DNA of 64,000 nucleotides from Desulfonatronum sp. GTDB taxonomy: Bacteria > Desulfobacterota > Desulfovibrionia > Desulfovibrionales > Desulfonatronaceae. The translations under genes were made by a program, and so were the position numbers. Under the pieces are notes generated by a model that saw only the letters and a program-made list of their open reading frames with translations, did no database searches and was not told where the DNA came from. The stretch is taken from NCBI GenBank assembly GCA_011049455.1, contig DSBL01000060.1, forward strand, positions 1 to 64,000, in the 5' to 3' direction. This document shows, one piece after another, positions 31,193-40,828 of the stretch (position 1 is the first letter of the stretch; each line of letters starts with the position of its first letter).

Positions 31193-31426
31193 TTACGAAA
31201 CCTTGGACTGAATATATGCGAGCGCGTCCTTGACCTTGGTCATCTTCTGAGCGTCTTCATCGTCGATCTCAACGCCGAATTCCTCCTCCATGGCCATGAT
31301 CAATTCCGTCAAATCCAGGGAATCAGCGCCGAGATCGTCGACAAAGGTCGCGTCCGGAGTGACTTGGTCGGCGGAAACCCCCAGCTGATCCACAATGATT
31401 TTTTTGACTTTTTCTTCCACGGACAT
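31193..31426 (-). CDS. acpP: Acyl carrier protein
   Basis: [16 protein letters not shown]...[27 protein letters not shown]. Confidence 0.98.
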   Translation of the reverse strand: MSVEEKVKKIIVDQLGVSADQVTPDATFVDDLGADSLDLTELIMAMEEEFGVEIDDEDAQKMTKVKDALAYIQSKVS

Positions 31427-31497
31427 AACTTGTCTCCTTCCAGATAAAATGAATGGTTCCAACGCTGCACGTCACATGTCTCGCCCTAAACAAACAC

Positions 31498-32241
31498 CTA
31501 CATATACAATCCACCGGAGACGCCGATCACCTGACCGGTGACGTAACCGGCGCCCTCGGAGGCCAAAAAGGCGACTGCTTCCGCCACTTCCTGGGCATGG
31601 CCAAACCGTTTCACGGGAATTCGATCCAGATATGCCGCCTGGATTTCCTCGGACAGGCCGGAGGTCATGTCCGTGGTGATGAATCCAGGGGCAACGGCAT
31701 TCACGGTAATTCCCCGCGAAGCCAATTCCTGTGCGGCGGATTTGGTCAAGCCGATCACTCCGGCTTTTGAAGCGGCGTAGTTGGCCTGTCCGGCGTTGCC
31801 CATCTGGCCGACCACGGAACTGATGTTGATGATCCTGCCGAAACGTTGCCGGATCATGATCTTGGCCGCTTCCTGCAGGCAGGCGAAAGCGCCGGACAAA
31901 TTCACCCGCAACACGGATTCCCAATCCTCCGGCCGCATCCGGATAATCAGGTTGTCCTTGGCCATGCCGGCGTTGTTCACCAAAACCTCAAGACGAACCT
32001 TGTCCTTGATGTGCGCCTTGAAAAATTCCCCTATGGCGGCCATGTCGCCCACGTCCAGATGAAAAGCCTCGGCCCTGCCGCCCCGGGAAACGACGATGTC
32101 GCGAACGGCTTCGGCCTGCTCCGGCTTGCTCACGTAGGTCACAAACACCTGATACCCGCTTTCAGCCAGACGAATGGCGATGGACTTGCCAATCCCTCTG
32201 GACCCACCGGTGACAACCGCTGTCTTGATCATTTCGCTCAT
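31498..32241 (-). CDS. fabG: 3-oxoacyl-ACP reductase
   Basis: AVVTGGSRGIGKSIA; NYAASKAGVIGLTKSAA; C-terminal GQVIGVSGGLYM. Confidence 0.95.
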   Translation of the reverse strand: MSEMIKTAVVTGGSRGIGKSIAIRLAESGYQVFVTYVSKPEQAEAVRDIVVSRGGRAEAFHLDVGDMAAIGEFFKAHIKDKVRLEVLVNNAGMAKDNLIIRMRPEDWESVLRVNLSGAFACLQEAAKIMIRQRFGRIINISSVVGQMGNAGQANYAASKAGVIGLTKSAAQELASRGITVNAVAPGFITTDMTSGLSEEIQAAYLDRIPVKRFGHAQEVAEAVAFLASEGAGYVTGQVIGVSGGLYM

Positions 32242-32302
32242 GGCAATTTTCCGAACAGGTGCGGCTTGACTGGTGAAACGGCGCTTGTTGCGCGCAAGCC
32301 GA

Positions 32303-33298
32303 TTAGAATTGCAGAAGGGCCGCTCCCCAGTTCAGTCCTCCCCCGAAAGATGTTAAGATAACCTTGCTTCCCTCAGGAATCAATGATTTTTCCCTGGCCT
32401 CCGCCAGGGCGATGGGAATCGAAGCAGCCGAAGTATTTCCATAGCTGGCAATGTTTATATAAACCTTTTCCTCTGAAAACTCGAGTTTTTTGATCAGGGA
32501 TTCAATAATCCGGATGTTCGCCTGATGCGGAATGATCATATCGATGTCCGCGACGCTCAAGTTTTGTCTGTCAAGCAGCTTGCGCACCACCGTGTTCATC
32601 GAGCGGACGGCATGCTTGAATATTTCCCTGCCCTGCATCTGGACAAAAAAATCGTCTCCAATCCTGTCCCCAGGGCAAAGCGGTGCAGCTGACCCGCCGC
32701 CGCGCACGGTCAACAATTCTCCCAGGGAGCTGTCGCCGTCAAGGATGACGTCCACGATGGTTGCGCCACCCGGAGCGGGACCGGAAGCGATCACCGCCGC
32801 ACCCGCTCCGTCGCCGAACAGGACGCATGTGCCGCGATCCTCCCAGTTGATCCTGGACGTGACCACTTCACTGCCCACCACCAGGACCACTGCCTCGGGA
32901 TGTACGGTTACCAAGGCTCGCGCCGTCTCCAGTCCGAAAAGAAATCCCGTGCATGCCGCGGAAATGTCCATGGCCATGCCCCTGGGTATGCCCAAGCGTG
33001 AACGCAGACTGTAGGAGGCCGAGGGGATGAAAGTGTCCGGGGTGAACGTGGCCATGAGGACATGGGTGACCTGCTCAGGCGACATGCCGGCATCAGCCAG
33101 GGCCCGCTTGGCGGCCTCGGCGCCCAAAAGGGAGCAGGGCTCTTGCGCGCTTGAGATGTGGCGTTGCTTGATCCCGGTGCGGCTGGTGATCCATTCGTCA
33201 GAGGTGTCCACAAAGCGTTCCAGATCGACATTGGTCAGGATCCGCTCGGGAACATGCAGTCCGGTCCCGGCGATGCATATGGACGTTGGTGTAGCCAT
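32303..33298 (-). CDS. fabH: 3-oxoacyl-ACP synthase III
   Basis: GTGLHVPERILTN; DISAACTGFLFGL; IPHQANIRIIESL; GNTSAASIPIAL. Confidence 0.96.
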   Translation of the reverse strand: MATPTSICIAGTGLHVPERILTNVDLERFVDTSDEWITSRTGIKQRHISSAQEPCSLLGAEAAKRALADAGMSPEQVTHVLMATFTPDTFIPSASYSLRSRLGIPRGMAMDISAACTGFLFGLETARALVTVHPEAVVLVVGSEVVTSRINWEDRGTCVLFGDGAGAAVIASGPAPGGATIVDVILDGDSSLGELLTVRGGGSAAPLCPGDRIGDDFFVQMQGREIFKHAVRSMNTVVRKLLDRQNLSVADIDMIIPHQANIRIIESLIKKLEFSEEKVYINIASYGNTSAASIPIALAEAREKSLIPEGSKVILTSFGGGLNWGAALLQF

Positions 33299-33341
33299 GG
33301 AGATATCGGTGAAAAACGAGGAGGTTGAAAGACCGGCCGTT

Positions 33342-34475
33342 TCAACCGTTGACGGTGAAGAGATCAGGGGGCGAATGTGCCTCCCGCCCGACGTCATCCA
33401 CAAGTAACACCGTGTCTTGGGCGGCGCCGGCAACCTGTCGCTTGAACTGCACCAAGTCGCTGTTCACGCTCAGTTCCTGCAAAAGCTGCTCATTGGAACG
33501 ATTCCGGATAAACGTGGCGGCCATGTTCATGGCGCTGCTCAAGGCCTTGGCACTGGAGGAACCATGACAGACAATGGTGATCGCCTGCAAACCAAGCAAC
33601 GGCGCTCCGCCATATTCGGCGTAGTCAATGCGACGCGAAAAACGGTGCAAAGCGCGACTGGCGAAAATACATCCGATGCGCGACCACAATCCGCTCAACA
33701 GTTCGCGCTTCAGCAGGCGGCCCAGGGACACGGCCAGACCCTCGGAAAGCTTCAAGACCACGTTGCCCACAAAGCCGTCGCAAATCACCACGTCCACATC
33801 ACCGCTGAAAACATCCCGGCCCTCGACGTTGCCAACGAAATTGAGGGAAGACTTGCGCAACAGATCAAACGCCAGCTTGACCTGTGAATTGCCCTTGCCC
33901 TCCTCCTCGCCGATGCTCATCAACCCCACCTTGGGCTTGGATACGCCAAGCACGCAACGGGCGAGCACATCCGCCATCAGAGCGAACTGGACCAGATTAT
34001 GCGGTTTGCAATCCACGTTGGCGCCCACGTCAATAAGCACCATGGGCTTCTTTTCCGTGGGTAAAATCCCGGCCAGCGCAGGCCTGTCTATGCCTTTGAT
34101 CCGTCCCAGAATGAACATGCCGCAGGCCAGGGTGGCGCCGGAATTGCCCGCGCTGACCACGCCCTGAGCACGTCCTTCCTTGACCAGACGGAAGGCGATC
34201 TGGATGGAACTGGACTTCTTCCGGCGCAAGGCGTCGGAAGGTTTGTCCTCCATGGCGATGACCTGATCCGCGTGGACGACCTCGATATCGCCGTCAACCG
34301 CGCCTTGCGGCACGCCGGCGGCAGCCAATTCCGCGCGAATTTCAGGTTCCCGGCCCACCAGGATCAGCCTGAACGATCCCTTGCGATACGCATCCAGGGC
34401 GCCGCGGACGATCACGGAAGGACCGAAATCACCGCCCATGGCGTCCACGGCAATGCAAGGCTTACTTTCCGGCAT
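33342..34475 (-). CDS. plsX: Phosphate acyltransferase
   Basis: CIAVDAMGGDFGPSVIVRGAL; MEDKPSDALRRKKSSSI; SAGNSGATLA. Confidence 0.97.
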   Translation of the reverse strand: MPESKPCIAVDAMGGDFGPSVIVRGALDAYRKGSFRLILVGREPEIRAELAAAGVPQGAVDGDIEVVHADQVIAMEDKPSDALRRKKSSSIQIAFRLVKEGRAQGVVSAGNSGATLACGMFILGRIKGIDRPALAGILPTEKKPMVLIDVGANVDCKPHNLVQFALMADVLARCVLGVSKPKVGLMSIGEEEGKGNSQVKLAFDLLRKSSLNFVGNVEGRDVFSGDVDVVICDGFVGNVVLKLSEGLAVSLGRLLKRELLSGLWSRIGCIFASRALHRFSRRIDYAEYGGAPLLGLQAITIVCHGSSSAKALSSAMNMAATFIRNRSNEQLLQELSVNSDLVQFKRQVAGAAQDTVLLVDDVGREAHSPPDLFTVNG

Positions 34476-34653
34476 CCACTTCCTTGACGGTCAAGCGTTG
34501 CTCCCCCTTGTAAATTCCGCAATGGGGGCAGATGCGATGGGGAAGGGTCGTCTCCCCACACTGGCAGTAGATGGCATTGGGCACGGCAATGCTGTCATGG
34601 GACCGCCGCATTCCGCGCTTGGATCGAGAGGTTCGTTTTTTCGGAAGTGCCAT
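34462..34653 (-). CDS. rpmF: 50S ribosomal protein L32
   Basis: MALPKKRTSRSKRGMRRSHDS...CPHCGIYKGEQ. Confidence 0.97.
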   Translation of the reverse strand: MALPKKRTSRSKRGMRRSHDSIAVPNAIYCQCGETTLPHRICPHCGIYKGEQRLTVKEVDAGK

Positions 34654-34686
34654 AGGTTGTTCCTTGTTTGCAAACGTGTTGAAAAT

Positions 34687-35208
34687 TCATGAAACGTTCA
34701 GTGTCCGCAGGACGCTCAACCGCGGATCGCTTGTCTGATTGGCGCAACGGCAGGAAACATGATTCCTGTTCGCTCCGCATACCACGCAGATGCCCCGGCA
34801 CTGCGGCGAGCACAGGACCTTCACCGGAAGGGCAAGCAGCAACTGCTCCCACAAAAAACCCGCCGCATCCAGAAACAGCAAGCCCTCCCTGCGCACGATC
34901 CACCAAGCTTCTTCATCCGAAGGATTCGTGCCCGGAAAAGGCTCGAACTCCTGGAATTCTCCATCAATACTTTGCTCAAGCTCCTCTGCGCATCGGGCAC
35001 ACGGCATGAACAGGGATCCTTGCAGGGTCCCGCTGATCAAACAGCCCTCTTGATGCGGCTGCGCCAGAAGCTTGGCGGCCAGAGGGCGGCAGACTCGATA
35101 GGACAGGCCAAACTCCGCGATGGGTTCCAGCCAGATGCGCTGGTCCGTAAAAGAAAACTCCCGGCCTTCAACCGGGAGATCGGTCACTTGGGCAAACTGT
35201 TCAATCAT
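34687..35208 (-). CDS. DUF177/YceD family protein
   Basis: CARCAEELEQSIDGEF...LLLALPVKVLCSPQCRGICVVCGANRNHVSC; directly upstream of rpmF. Confidence 0.9.
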   Translation of the reverse strand: MIEQFAQVTDLPVEGREFSFTDQRIWLEPIAEFGLSYRVCRPLAAKLLAQPHQEGCLISGTLQGSLFMPCARCAEELEQSIDGEFQEFEPFPGTNPSDEEAWWIVRREGLLFLDAAGFLWEQLLLALPVKVLCSPQCRGICVVCGANRNHVSCRCANQTSDPRLSVLRTLNVS

Positions 35209-35415
35209 TCATTTCTCCCCAAAAAAGAAACGTATCCCTTGAATAATTGAATTGTCAAGAATTCAGTCCAAAAACTCTTGCCAAAAAGACAATCTCCGGT
35301 TACATATCCCTGTTTGTTTCCGCGCAAAAGGATCGCGAAGATAATCGCCTCTCCTAATGCGTCGTGAACTCCGCAGCAAAACAATACGCCACGGCAATCA
35401 CCGAGGAGGGTCATC

Positions 35416-35628
35416 ATGTCCAAGATTTGCGATATCTGCGGGAAAGGGCCCCGTAGCGGAAATAACGTCAGCCATGCCAACAACAAAACCAAACGTCGTT
35501 TTCTGCCGAATCTGCAGCAGGTTCGAGCCCAGATGCCCGACGGTGAAATTCGTCGCCTCAAGGTCTGCACCCGATGCCTGCGTTCAGACCTGGTGACCAA
35601 GCCCGTGGCCGCACAGACAACGCTCTAG
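35416..35628 (+). CDS. rpmB: 50S ribosomal protein L28
   Basis: [37 protein letters not shown]. Confidence 0.97.
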   Translation: MSKICDICGKGPRSGNNVSHANNKTKRRFLPNLQQVRAQMPDGEIRRLKVCTRCLRSDLVTKPVAAQTTL

Positions 35629-35667
35629 ACTGACAGGTCAAGACGTCGCGGATTCATGTCTTTTTCC

Positions 35668-35706
35668 GGCCGGGGGTTCGCTTGCAAAGCTCCCGGCCGT
35701 TTTTTA
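35668..35706 (+). terminator. Intrinsic terminator after rpmB
   Basis: CGGCCGGG...CCCGGCCG followed by TTTTTT. Confidence 0.9.
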
Positions 35707-37104
35707 TTCTATTCTGCGCAGGGCGTTTGCCAGCCGGCGGACCACCCGGGCTTGTCCTAAAACTTCCATGGTTTCAAAAAGCCCCGGGCTCTTGGTTTTT
35801 CCAGTCAAGGCCACCCGCAAAGGCTGGGCCAGAACCTTGAAGACCACATCCTTGTCCTCCAGGTAGCGCGAAAACAGGGCCTCCAAGGCAGCCTGATCAA
35901 AGGGTGATGTGGTCTGCAGCAAGTTATGCAAGGAAACGAAATGCTCCTTGACCTGGGCCGTGAGATATTTCCCGGCCGCGGCCTCATCCATGGGCAGACG
36001 ATGATCATCCGCCACGAAAAATTCCGCCATCTCGGCCATTTCAACCATGGTCCCGGCCCGCGGCTGAAGCAGAGGCACGATGGCTTCGAGATAAGCCGAG
36101 TTGACTTCCCGATGGCCTCGCTGTTGCAGAAAATCGGCCAGAAGCGGCGCCAGCCGTTGCGGTGTCTCGCTCTTGATATAATGGGCATTGAGCCAAAGCA
36201 GCTTGCCCTGATCAAAAACACAGGCCGAGGTGCCCAGATGTCCCAAACTGAAATGGGTCAGCAGTTCATCCAGAGAAAAAATTTCCTGATCTTTATGGGA
36301 CCAGCCCAGCCGCGCCAGGTAGTTGACCACGGCTTCGGGCAAATAGCCCAGTTCCCGGTACACGGTCACTGACGTCGCACCGTGGCGCTTGCTCAGTTTT
36401 TTCTTGTCCGGCCCAAGAATCATGGGCACGTGGCCGAACTGGGGCAGGGCCTGCCCCAGTGCTTCGTACAGCAGAACCTGCTTGGGCGTGTTGCTCAAAT
36501 GATCATCCCCGCGGATGATGTGCGTCACGGCCATGGTCACGTCATCCACAACCACGGCCAAGTTGTAGGTGGGTATGCCGTCCACGCGGCGCAAAACCAT
36601 GTCGTCAAGCTGGGCATTGGGCACGGACACGTTCCCTTTGACCACATCCTTGAAGCTGGTTTCCCCGTTCAGCGGGGCCTTGAACCGCACCACGCGCCCC
36701 GGACCCGGGGCTAGGCCTTTTTCCCGGCAGCGCCCATTGTACTTGGGCACCGCTCCGGCGGCTCGTGCTTCGTTGCGCATGGCCTCCACCTCATCTGGCG
36801 TGCAAGCGCAATAATACGCATGGCCGGTCTGCAAAAGCCGGTCGATGTATTCATTGTACAGGCTGATCCGACGGCTCTGGAAATACGGCCCCTCATCCCA
36901 ATCAAGACCAAGCCAGCGCATTCCGTCCAGAATGCCCCGGGTCATTTCCCCGGTGGAACGGGCCGCGTCCGTGTCCTCGATACGCAGAATGAACTTGCCG
37001 CCGTTCTTGCGCGCCCACAGCCAGTTGAACAAGGCCGTGCGCGCGCCGCCCACATGCAGGTGTCCCGTCGGGCTGGGCGGAAAACGTGTGATTACCGTGG
37101 TCAT
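35704..37104 (-). CDS. gltX: Glutamyl-tRNA synthetase
   Basis: TRFPPSPTGHLHVGGARTALFNWLWAR; KKLSKRHGATSV. Confidence 0.97.
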   Translation of the reverse strand: MTTVITRFPPSPTGHLHVGGARTALFNWLWARKNGGKFILRIEDTDAARSTGEMTRGILDGMRWLGLDWDEGPYFQSRRISLYNEYIDRLLQTGHAYYCACTPDEVEAMRNEARAAGAVPKYNGRCREKGLAPGPGRVVRFKAPLNGETSFKDVVKGNVSVPNAQLDDMVLRRVDGIPTYNLAVVVDDVTMAVTHIIRGDDHLSNTPKQVLLYEALGQALPQFGHVPMILGPDKKKLSKRHGATSVTVYRELGYLPEAVVNYLARLGWSHKDQEIFSLDELLTHFSLGHLGTSACVFDQGKLLWLNAHYIKSETPQRLAPLLADFLQQRGHREVNSAYLEAIVPLLQPRAGTMVEMAEMAEFFVADDHRLPMDEAAAGKYLTAQVKEHFVSLHNLLQTTSPFDQAALEALFSRYLEDKDVVFKVLAQPLRVALTGKTKSPGLFETMEVLGQARVVRRLANALRRIE

Positions 37105-37130
37105 CTATTATTTCTCCTGGCAGGCGCTGA

Positions 37131-37159
37131 GAAAGAAAAAGCGGGCCAAGGCCCGCTTT
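37131..37159 (-). terminator. Intrinsic terminator after the nifU-like gene
   Basis: Minus-strand AAAGCGGGC-CTTG-GCCCGCTTTTTC. Confidence 0.85.
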
Positions 37160-37184
37160 GAGGTGCACTACCATCGGCAGGACG

Positions 37185-37406
37185 CTACACCGCTTGCACG
37201 GATTTGATCTCGGGCAGTTCCTTCAGAATGGTCTTTTCAATGGCATTTTTCAAAGTAATCTGAGACATGGGACAGCCCTTGCAGGCCCCGACCAGGCGAA
37301 CCTTGACCACGCCGTCATCCGTCACATCGACCAGATCCACATCGCCTCCATCCCGCTGCAAATAGGGTTTCACCTTGGCCAGAACAGCTTCGACCTTCTC
37401 GCGCAT
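37185..37406 (-). CDS. NifU-like C-terminal domain Fe-S scaffold protein
   Basis: MREKVEAVLAKVKPYLQRDGGDVDLVDV...VRLVGACKGCPMSQITLKNAIE (CxxC). Confidence 0.95.
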   Translation of the reverse strand: MREKVEAVLAKVKPYLQRDGGDVDLVDVTDDGVVKVRLVGACKGCPMSQITLKNAIEKTILKELPEIKSVQAV

Positions 37407-37487
37407 GTCATTCTCCTTGATGAACAAAAATTCTAATGGGCTGGAAGTAATGTCTTTGTCAAGGCTTGTCAAACCAAATCGCCTGCT

Positions 37488-37868
37488 TCACCCGTCCAGG
37501 GGCAGCCGGATGATAAACGTCGTGCCCCGGCCTTCCTCGGTCTCGAAGGTCGGTGTGCCCCTGTGCTTGCCCACGATGGCCGTGTAGGCGATGGTCAACC
37601 CCTGCCCCGTGCCTTGGCCCACGGGCCTGGTGGGGAAGAAGGGATCGAAAATCCTGGACTGGACGTCCCGTGGAATGCCTCGCCCGGTGTCGCTGATCCG
37701 GATTTCCACATGATCGCCGTCCATGGGCGTGGCCTCCATCTGCTCCAGGGCTTCAGCGCCGCTTGCGGCGAAATGCAACTCCCATTCCCGGACCTGAGAA
37801 TGGAGCATCCGCCGCAATCCCTGCAGAACCTGGGGTTCGCCGTCAACGAAGAGAATGCAATTTTTCAT
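37488..37868 (-). pseudogene. In-frame chimera: truncated receiver domain joined to a histidine-kinase HATPase C-terminus
   Basis: MKNCILFVDGEPQVLQGLRRML...GAEALEQMEATPMD is receiver-like and stops before the phosphoacceptor Asp; continues GDHVEIRISDTGRGIPRDVQSRIFDPFFPTRPVGQGTGQGL (HATPase G1/F/G2 boxes). No H-box or N-box. Confidence 0.7.
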
Positions 37869-37915
37869 GGGACCTGTTTTCGATTTCTGAAGTCACCAAT
37901 TGAAGGACTGACTCC

Positions 37916-38386
37916 TCATCCATCATTTTTCTTTTCAGACGACGTGAAATCTTTCCCCTGTCCGGAGTCCGCCACCCCTTTCTGCGCCTCTTTTTCCCGC
38001 ACAAACGCCCCGATCTGCATGTCCATCTTCAGGATGTGATCCAGCAGCCAGTCTTTGAGAAACGACAGCAGCGCGACAGGGGCCACGGTCCTGTGTTCAT
38101 AGATGTCGCGCTGATACTGCTTGACCTGGTCCACGAGGCGTTTGTGCTCCTGCTGGTGTTCGTGGCGTTCGGGATATCGGAGCTCCTCCATGAAGGCCTC
38201 CTCGTCATGAAAGTGGTAGACCGTGTATTCCCTCAATTTGCCGAGCAAGGGGCGGACGATCTCTTCCCCCTTGCCCTGATGAAGGTTGTCGATCAACTCG
38301 TTGACCAGGCCCACCATGTGGCGGTGCTGGTCGTCCACCCTCTTGACGCCCAGGCTCAGGCAGTCATCCCACTGAATCTTTTTCAT
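37916..38386 (-). CDS. Bacteriohemerythrin
   Basis: SLGVKRVDDQHRHMVGLVNEL...YHFHDEEAFMEELRYPERHEHQQEHKRL...LLDHILKMDMQIG. Confidence 0.94.
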   Translation of the reverse strand: MKKIQWDDCLSLGVKRVDDQHRHMVGLVNELIDNLHQGKGEEIVRPLLGKLREYTVYHFHDEEAFMEELRYPERHEHQQEHKRLVDQVKQYQRDIYEHRTVAPVALLSFLKDWLLDHILKMDMQIGAFVREKEAQKGVADSGQGKDFTSSEKKNDG

Positions 38387-38657
38387 TGCGACCTCCAAGA
38401 AAATTTTCTCAAGTAAAAAATATTGTTCCATCTTTCCACAAAAATCAAGCAAATAATGACAACAGGAAAAACTGAACGACAATTTTTCGCGCATCCATAT
38501 AACTCGTTGTCCCTTGGCAGTCTGCGGAACGCATGCTTCTGCGACGAAATTACGTCTGTTGCCAGTCTGTTGTCAGTTGACCAGCGAATAGTCGGCCGGA
38601 TAATGAACAGAAACCTGCACGGAAACATATGGATTGCTCTGACTGGAATTCATAGCC

Positions 38658-40709
38658 ATGTTGAATGAAATTCAAAAAGATTTTCAGAATGCGTCAATTC
38701 TGGCCATAGACGATTCCCACACCATCTTGACTGCTCTGAAGCATATCCTGGAAAAGGCCGGGTATCGTTTCGTCACGGCCCTCACAGGAACGCAGGGTCT
38801 GGATGCGGCACGGCTTAATCCGCCCGACCTGATCCTTCTGGACGTGATGCTGCCGGACGGCAACGGCCTGGATTTTTGCCGGAAAATCAAAAACGATCCC
38901 GCTCTCTTCCAAATCCCCGTGATCCTTCTTTCAGGCGTCATGAACAGTCCGAAGGAACAGTCCCGGGGACTGGACGCCGGTGCTGACGGGTACATGAGCA
39001 AGCCCTTTGAGGCCAGGGAAATTGTCGCCCGGGTCAAGTCCCTGTTGCGCATCAAGCAGGCCGAGTCTGCACTAAGGGAGTCCGAGCAGCGCTACCGGGC
39101 TCTTTTCAAGGCCATGCTCAATGGTTTCGCCCTGCATGAGGCGGTCCGCGACGACCAGGGCAACCTTCTTGATTTTCGCTATGTTGAAGTCAACCCGGCC
39201 TTTGAGACGCAAACGGGATTGGGTCTGAACACCGTTGTGGGCCGGACCATTCGTGAAGTCTTGCCTCAAACCGACCCTGAGTGGATGGAGCGCTATTGCA
39301 AGGTAGTGGAGTCCGGATCGCCCATCCGCTTTGAAGGGTACATCCAGACATTGGACAAACATTTTGAAGTCTTGGCCTATCGGCCCCAGACCGATATTCT
39401 GGCCGTGATCTTCAGCGACGTCACGAAACGAGTGAAATCCGCCTGGGGCGTCCAGGTGGCCAAACTGCAATGGGAAATGACGTTCAATTCCATGTCCGAT
39501 CTGATCATGCTCCTGGACAGGAACTTCACCATAATGCAGGCCAACGCAGCCCAGTTCAAGGCCCTGGGGCTCAAACCGGGAGAGGTTCTGGGCAAGACCT
39601 ACTTTTCTCTTGTGCACTCTTCGGACCACCCCACGGACGGCTGCCCGCATCTCCTCGCCTTGGCGGACGGTCAAGAGCACTCCGTGGAAATATTCGACGA
39701 ACGCTTGGGTGGCCACTTCCTGGTCAAGGTCACTCCCATGCTTGACAAGCACGGAGAATTCATCGGATCCGTGCATGTGGCTCGAAACATCAACGACCTC
39801 AAGCAGACCGAGGAACGGCTGAAAAGAGTTTCCGATGAGTATGAACGGGTTTTCCAGAGCACCCAGGACGCCATGTTTCTGCTACAAGTGACCAACGGCG
39901 ACACGTTCCGGTTCATCCGCAACAACAAGACCCACCAGATCGCAACCGACCTGTCACTTGACGATCTGCGAGGCAAAACACCCCAGGACATGCTTGGAGA
40001 TGAGCTCGGCGCATTCGTCACAATGAACTACCGCCGCTGCGTACAGGCCAAAGAGCCGATAGCCTATGACGAAGTGCTCAATCTGCCCGCTGGAGAAAAA
40101 ACATACCATACAACGCTGACACCGGTTCTTGAAAACGGCGAGGTGGCCTATATCGTCGGTTCAGCCCAAGATATTACTGAACGCAAAAAAGCCGAGGAAC
40201 AACTGCGCTTCCTGGCCACGACGGATGAAATCACCGGCCTTTGGAACCGGGGGCATTTCATGTCCATCGTCCGGCAGGAACTGGAGCGCGCCCGGCGCTA
40301 CAACCAGTCATTTTCCTTATTGATGCTCGACATCGACCACTTCAAGGTCATCAACGACACCCATGGCCACGCCGCGGGGGACGAGGCCCCGCGGCATTTG
40401 GCGGCAACAATCAAAAAGCACCTGCGGCAGGTGGACGTGGCCGGACGATTCGGCGGCGAGGAATTCGCCGTGATCCTGCCCCAAACCGATCTGGACGCTG
40501 CCTGCTTGTCAGCCGAAAGGCTTAGGGAGCACATCGCCAACAGCACCCTAAGCTATGCCGGCACTGACATATCCTTGACTGTAAGCATTGGCGTCACGGA
40601 TTATCGCCAGGAAAATTCCAGCGAAGACGAGCTCTATAAACGGGCCGACGATGCCCTCTACGAGGCTAAAAACAAGGGACGAAACATGGTGGTTGGAAGC
40701 TTCGAATGA
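38658..40709 (+). CDS. Diguanylate cyclase with REC and multiple PAS domains (GGEEF)
   Basis: N-terminal receiver LILLDVMLPDGNG; PAS/PAC repeats; GRFGGEEFAVILPQTD. Confidence 0.92.
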   Translation: MLNEIQKDFQNASILAIDDSHTILTALKHILEKAGYRFVTALTGTQGLDAARLNPPDLILLDVMLPDGNGLDFCRKIKNDPALFQIPVILLSGVMNSPKEQSRGLDAGADGYMSKPFEAREIVARVKSLLRIKQAESALRESEQRYRALFKAMLNGFALHEAVRDDQGNLLDFRYVEVNPAFETQTGLGLNTVVGRTIREVLPQTDPEWMERYCKVVESGSPIRFEGYIQTLDKHFEVLAYRPQTDILAVIFSDVTKRVKSAWGVQVAKLQWEMTFNSMSDLIMLLDRNFTIMQANAAQFKALGLKPGEVLGKTYFSLVHSSDHPTDGCPHLLALADGQEHSVEIFDERLGGHFLVKVTPMLDKHGEFIGSVHVARNINDLKQTEERLKRVSDEYERVFQSTQDAMFLLQVTNGDTFRFIRNNKTHQIATDLSLDDLRGKTPQDMLGDELGAFVTMNYRRCVQAKEPIAYDEVLNLPAGEKTYHTTLTPVLENGEVAYIVGSAQDITERKKAEEQLRFLATTDEITGLWNRGHFMSIVRQELERARRYNQSFSLLMLDIDHFKVINDTHGHAAGDEAPRHLAATIKKHLRQVDVAGRFGGEEFAVILPQTDLDAACLSAERLREHIANSTLSYAGTDISLTVSIGVTDYRQENSSEDELYKRADDALYEAKNKGRNMVVGSFE

Positions 40710-40828
40710 AAGAGCATGCGGTTCGATGCCGACCTTCTCCGACCCTCCGTCGCGCAAAACAAAGCGCAGGCATTTTTGCGACATCCCAAAACTGAAACTT
40801 CACCTTTTCATCCCATGAGTCCCCACCC

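Noticed and set aside
19853-35208. Long fatty-acid/riboflavin/translation gene block as a novel system
   Set aside because: Order is consistent with ordinary housekeeping gene clustering of this lineage; nothing unusual beyond the small hypothetical at 23507-23989.
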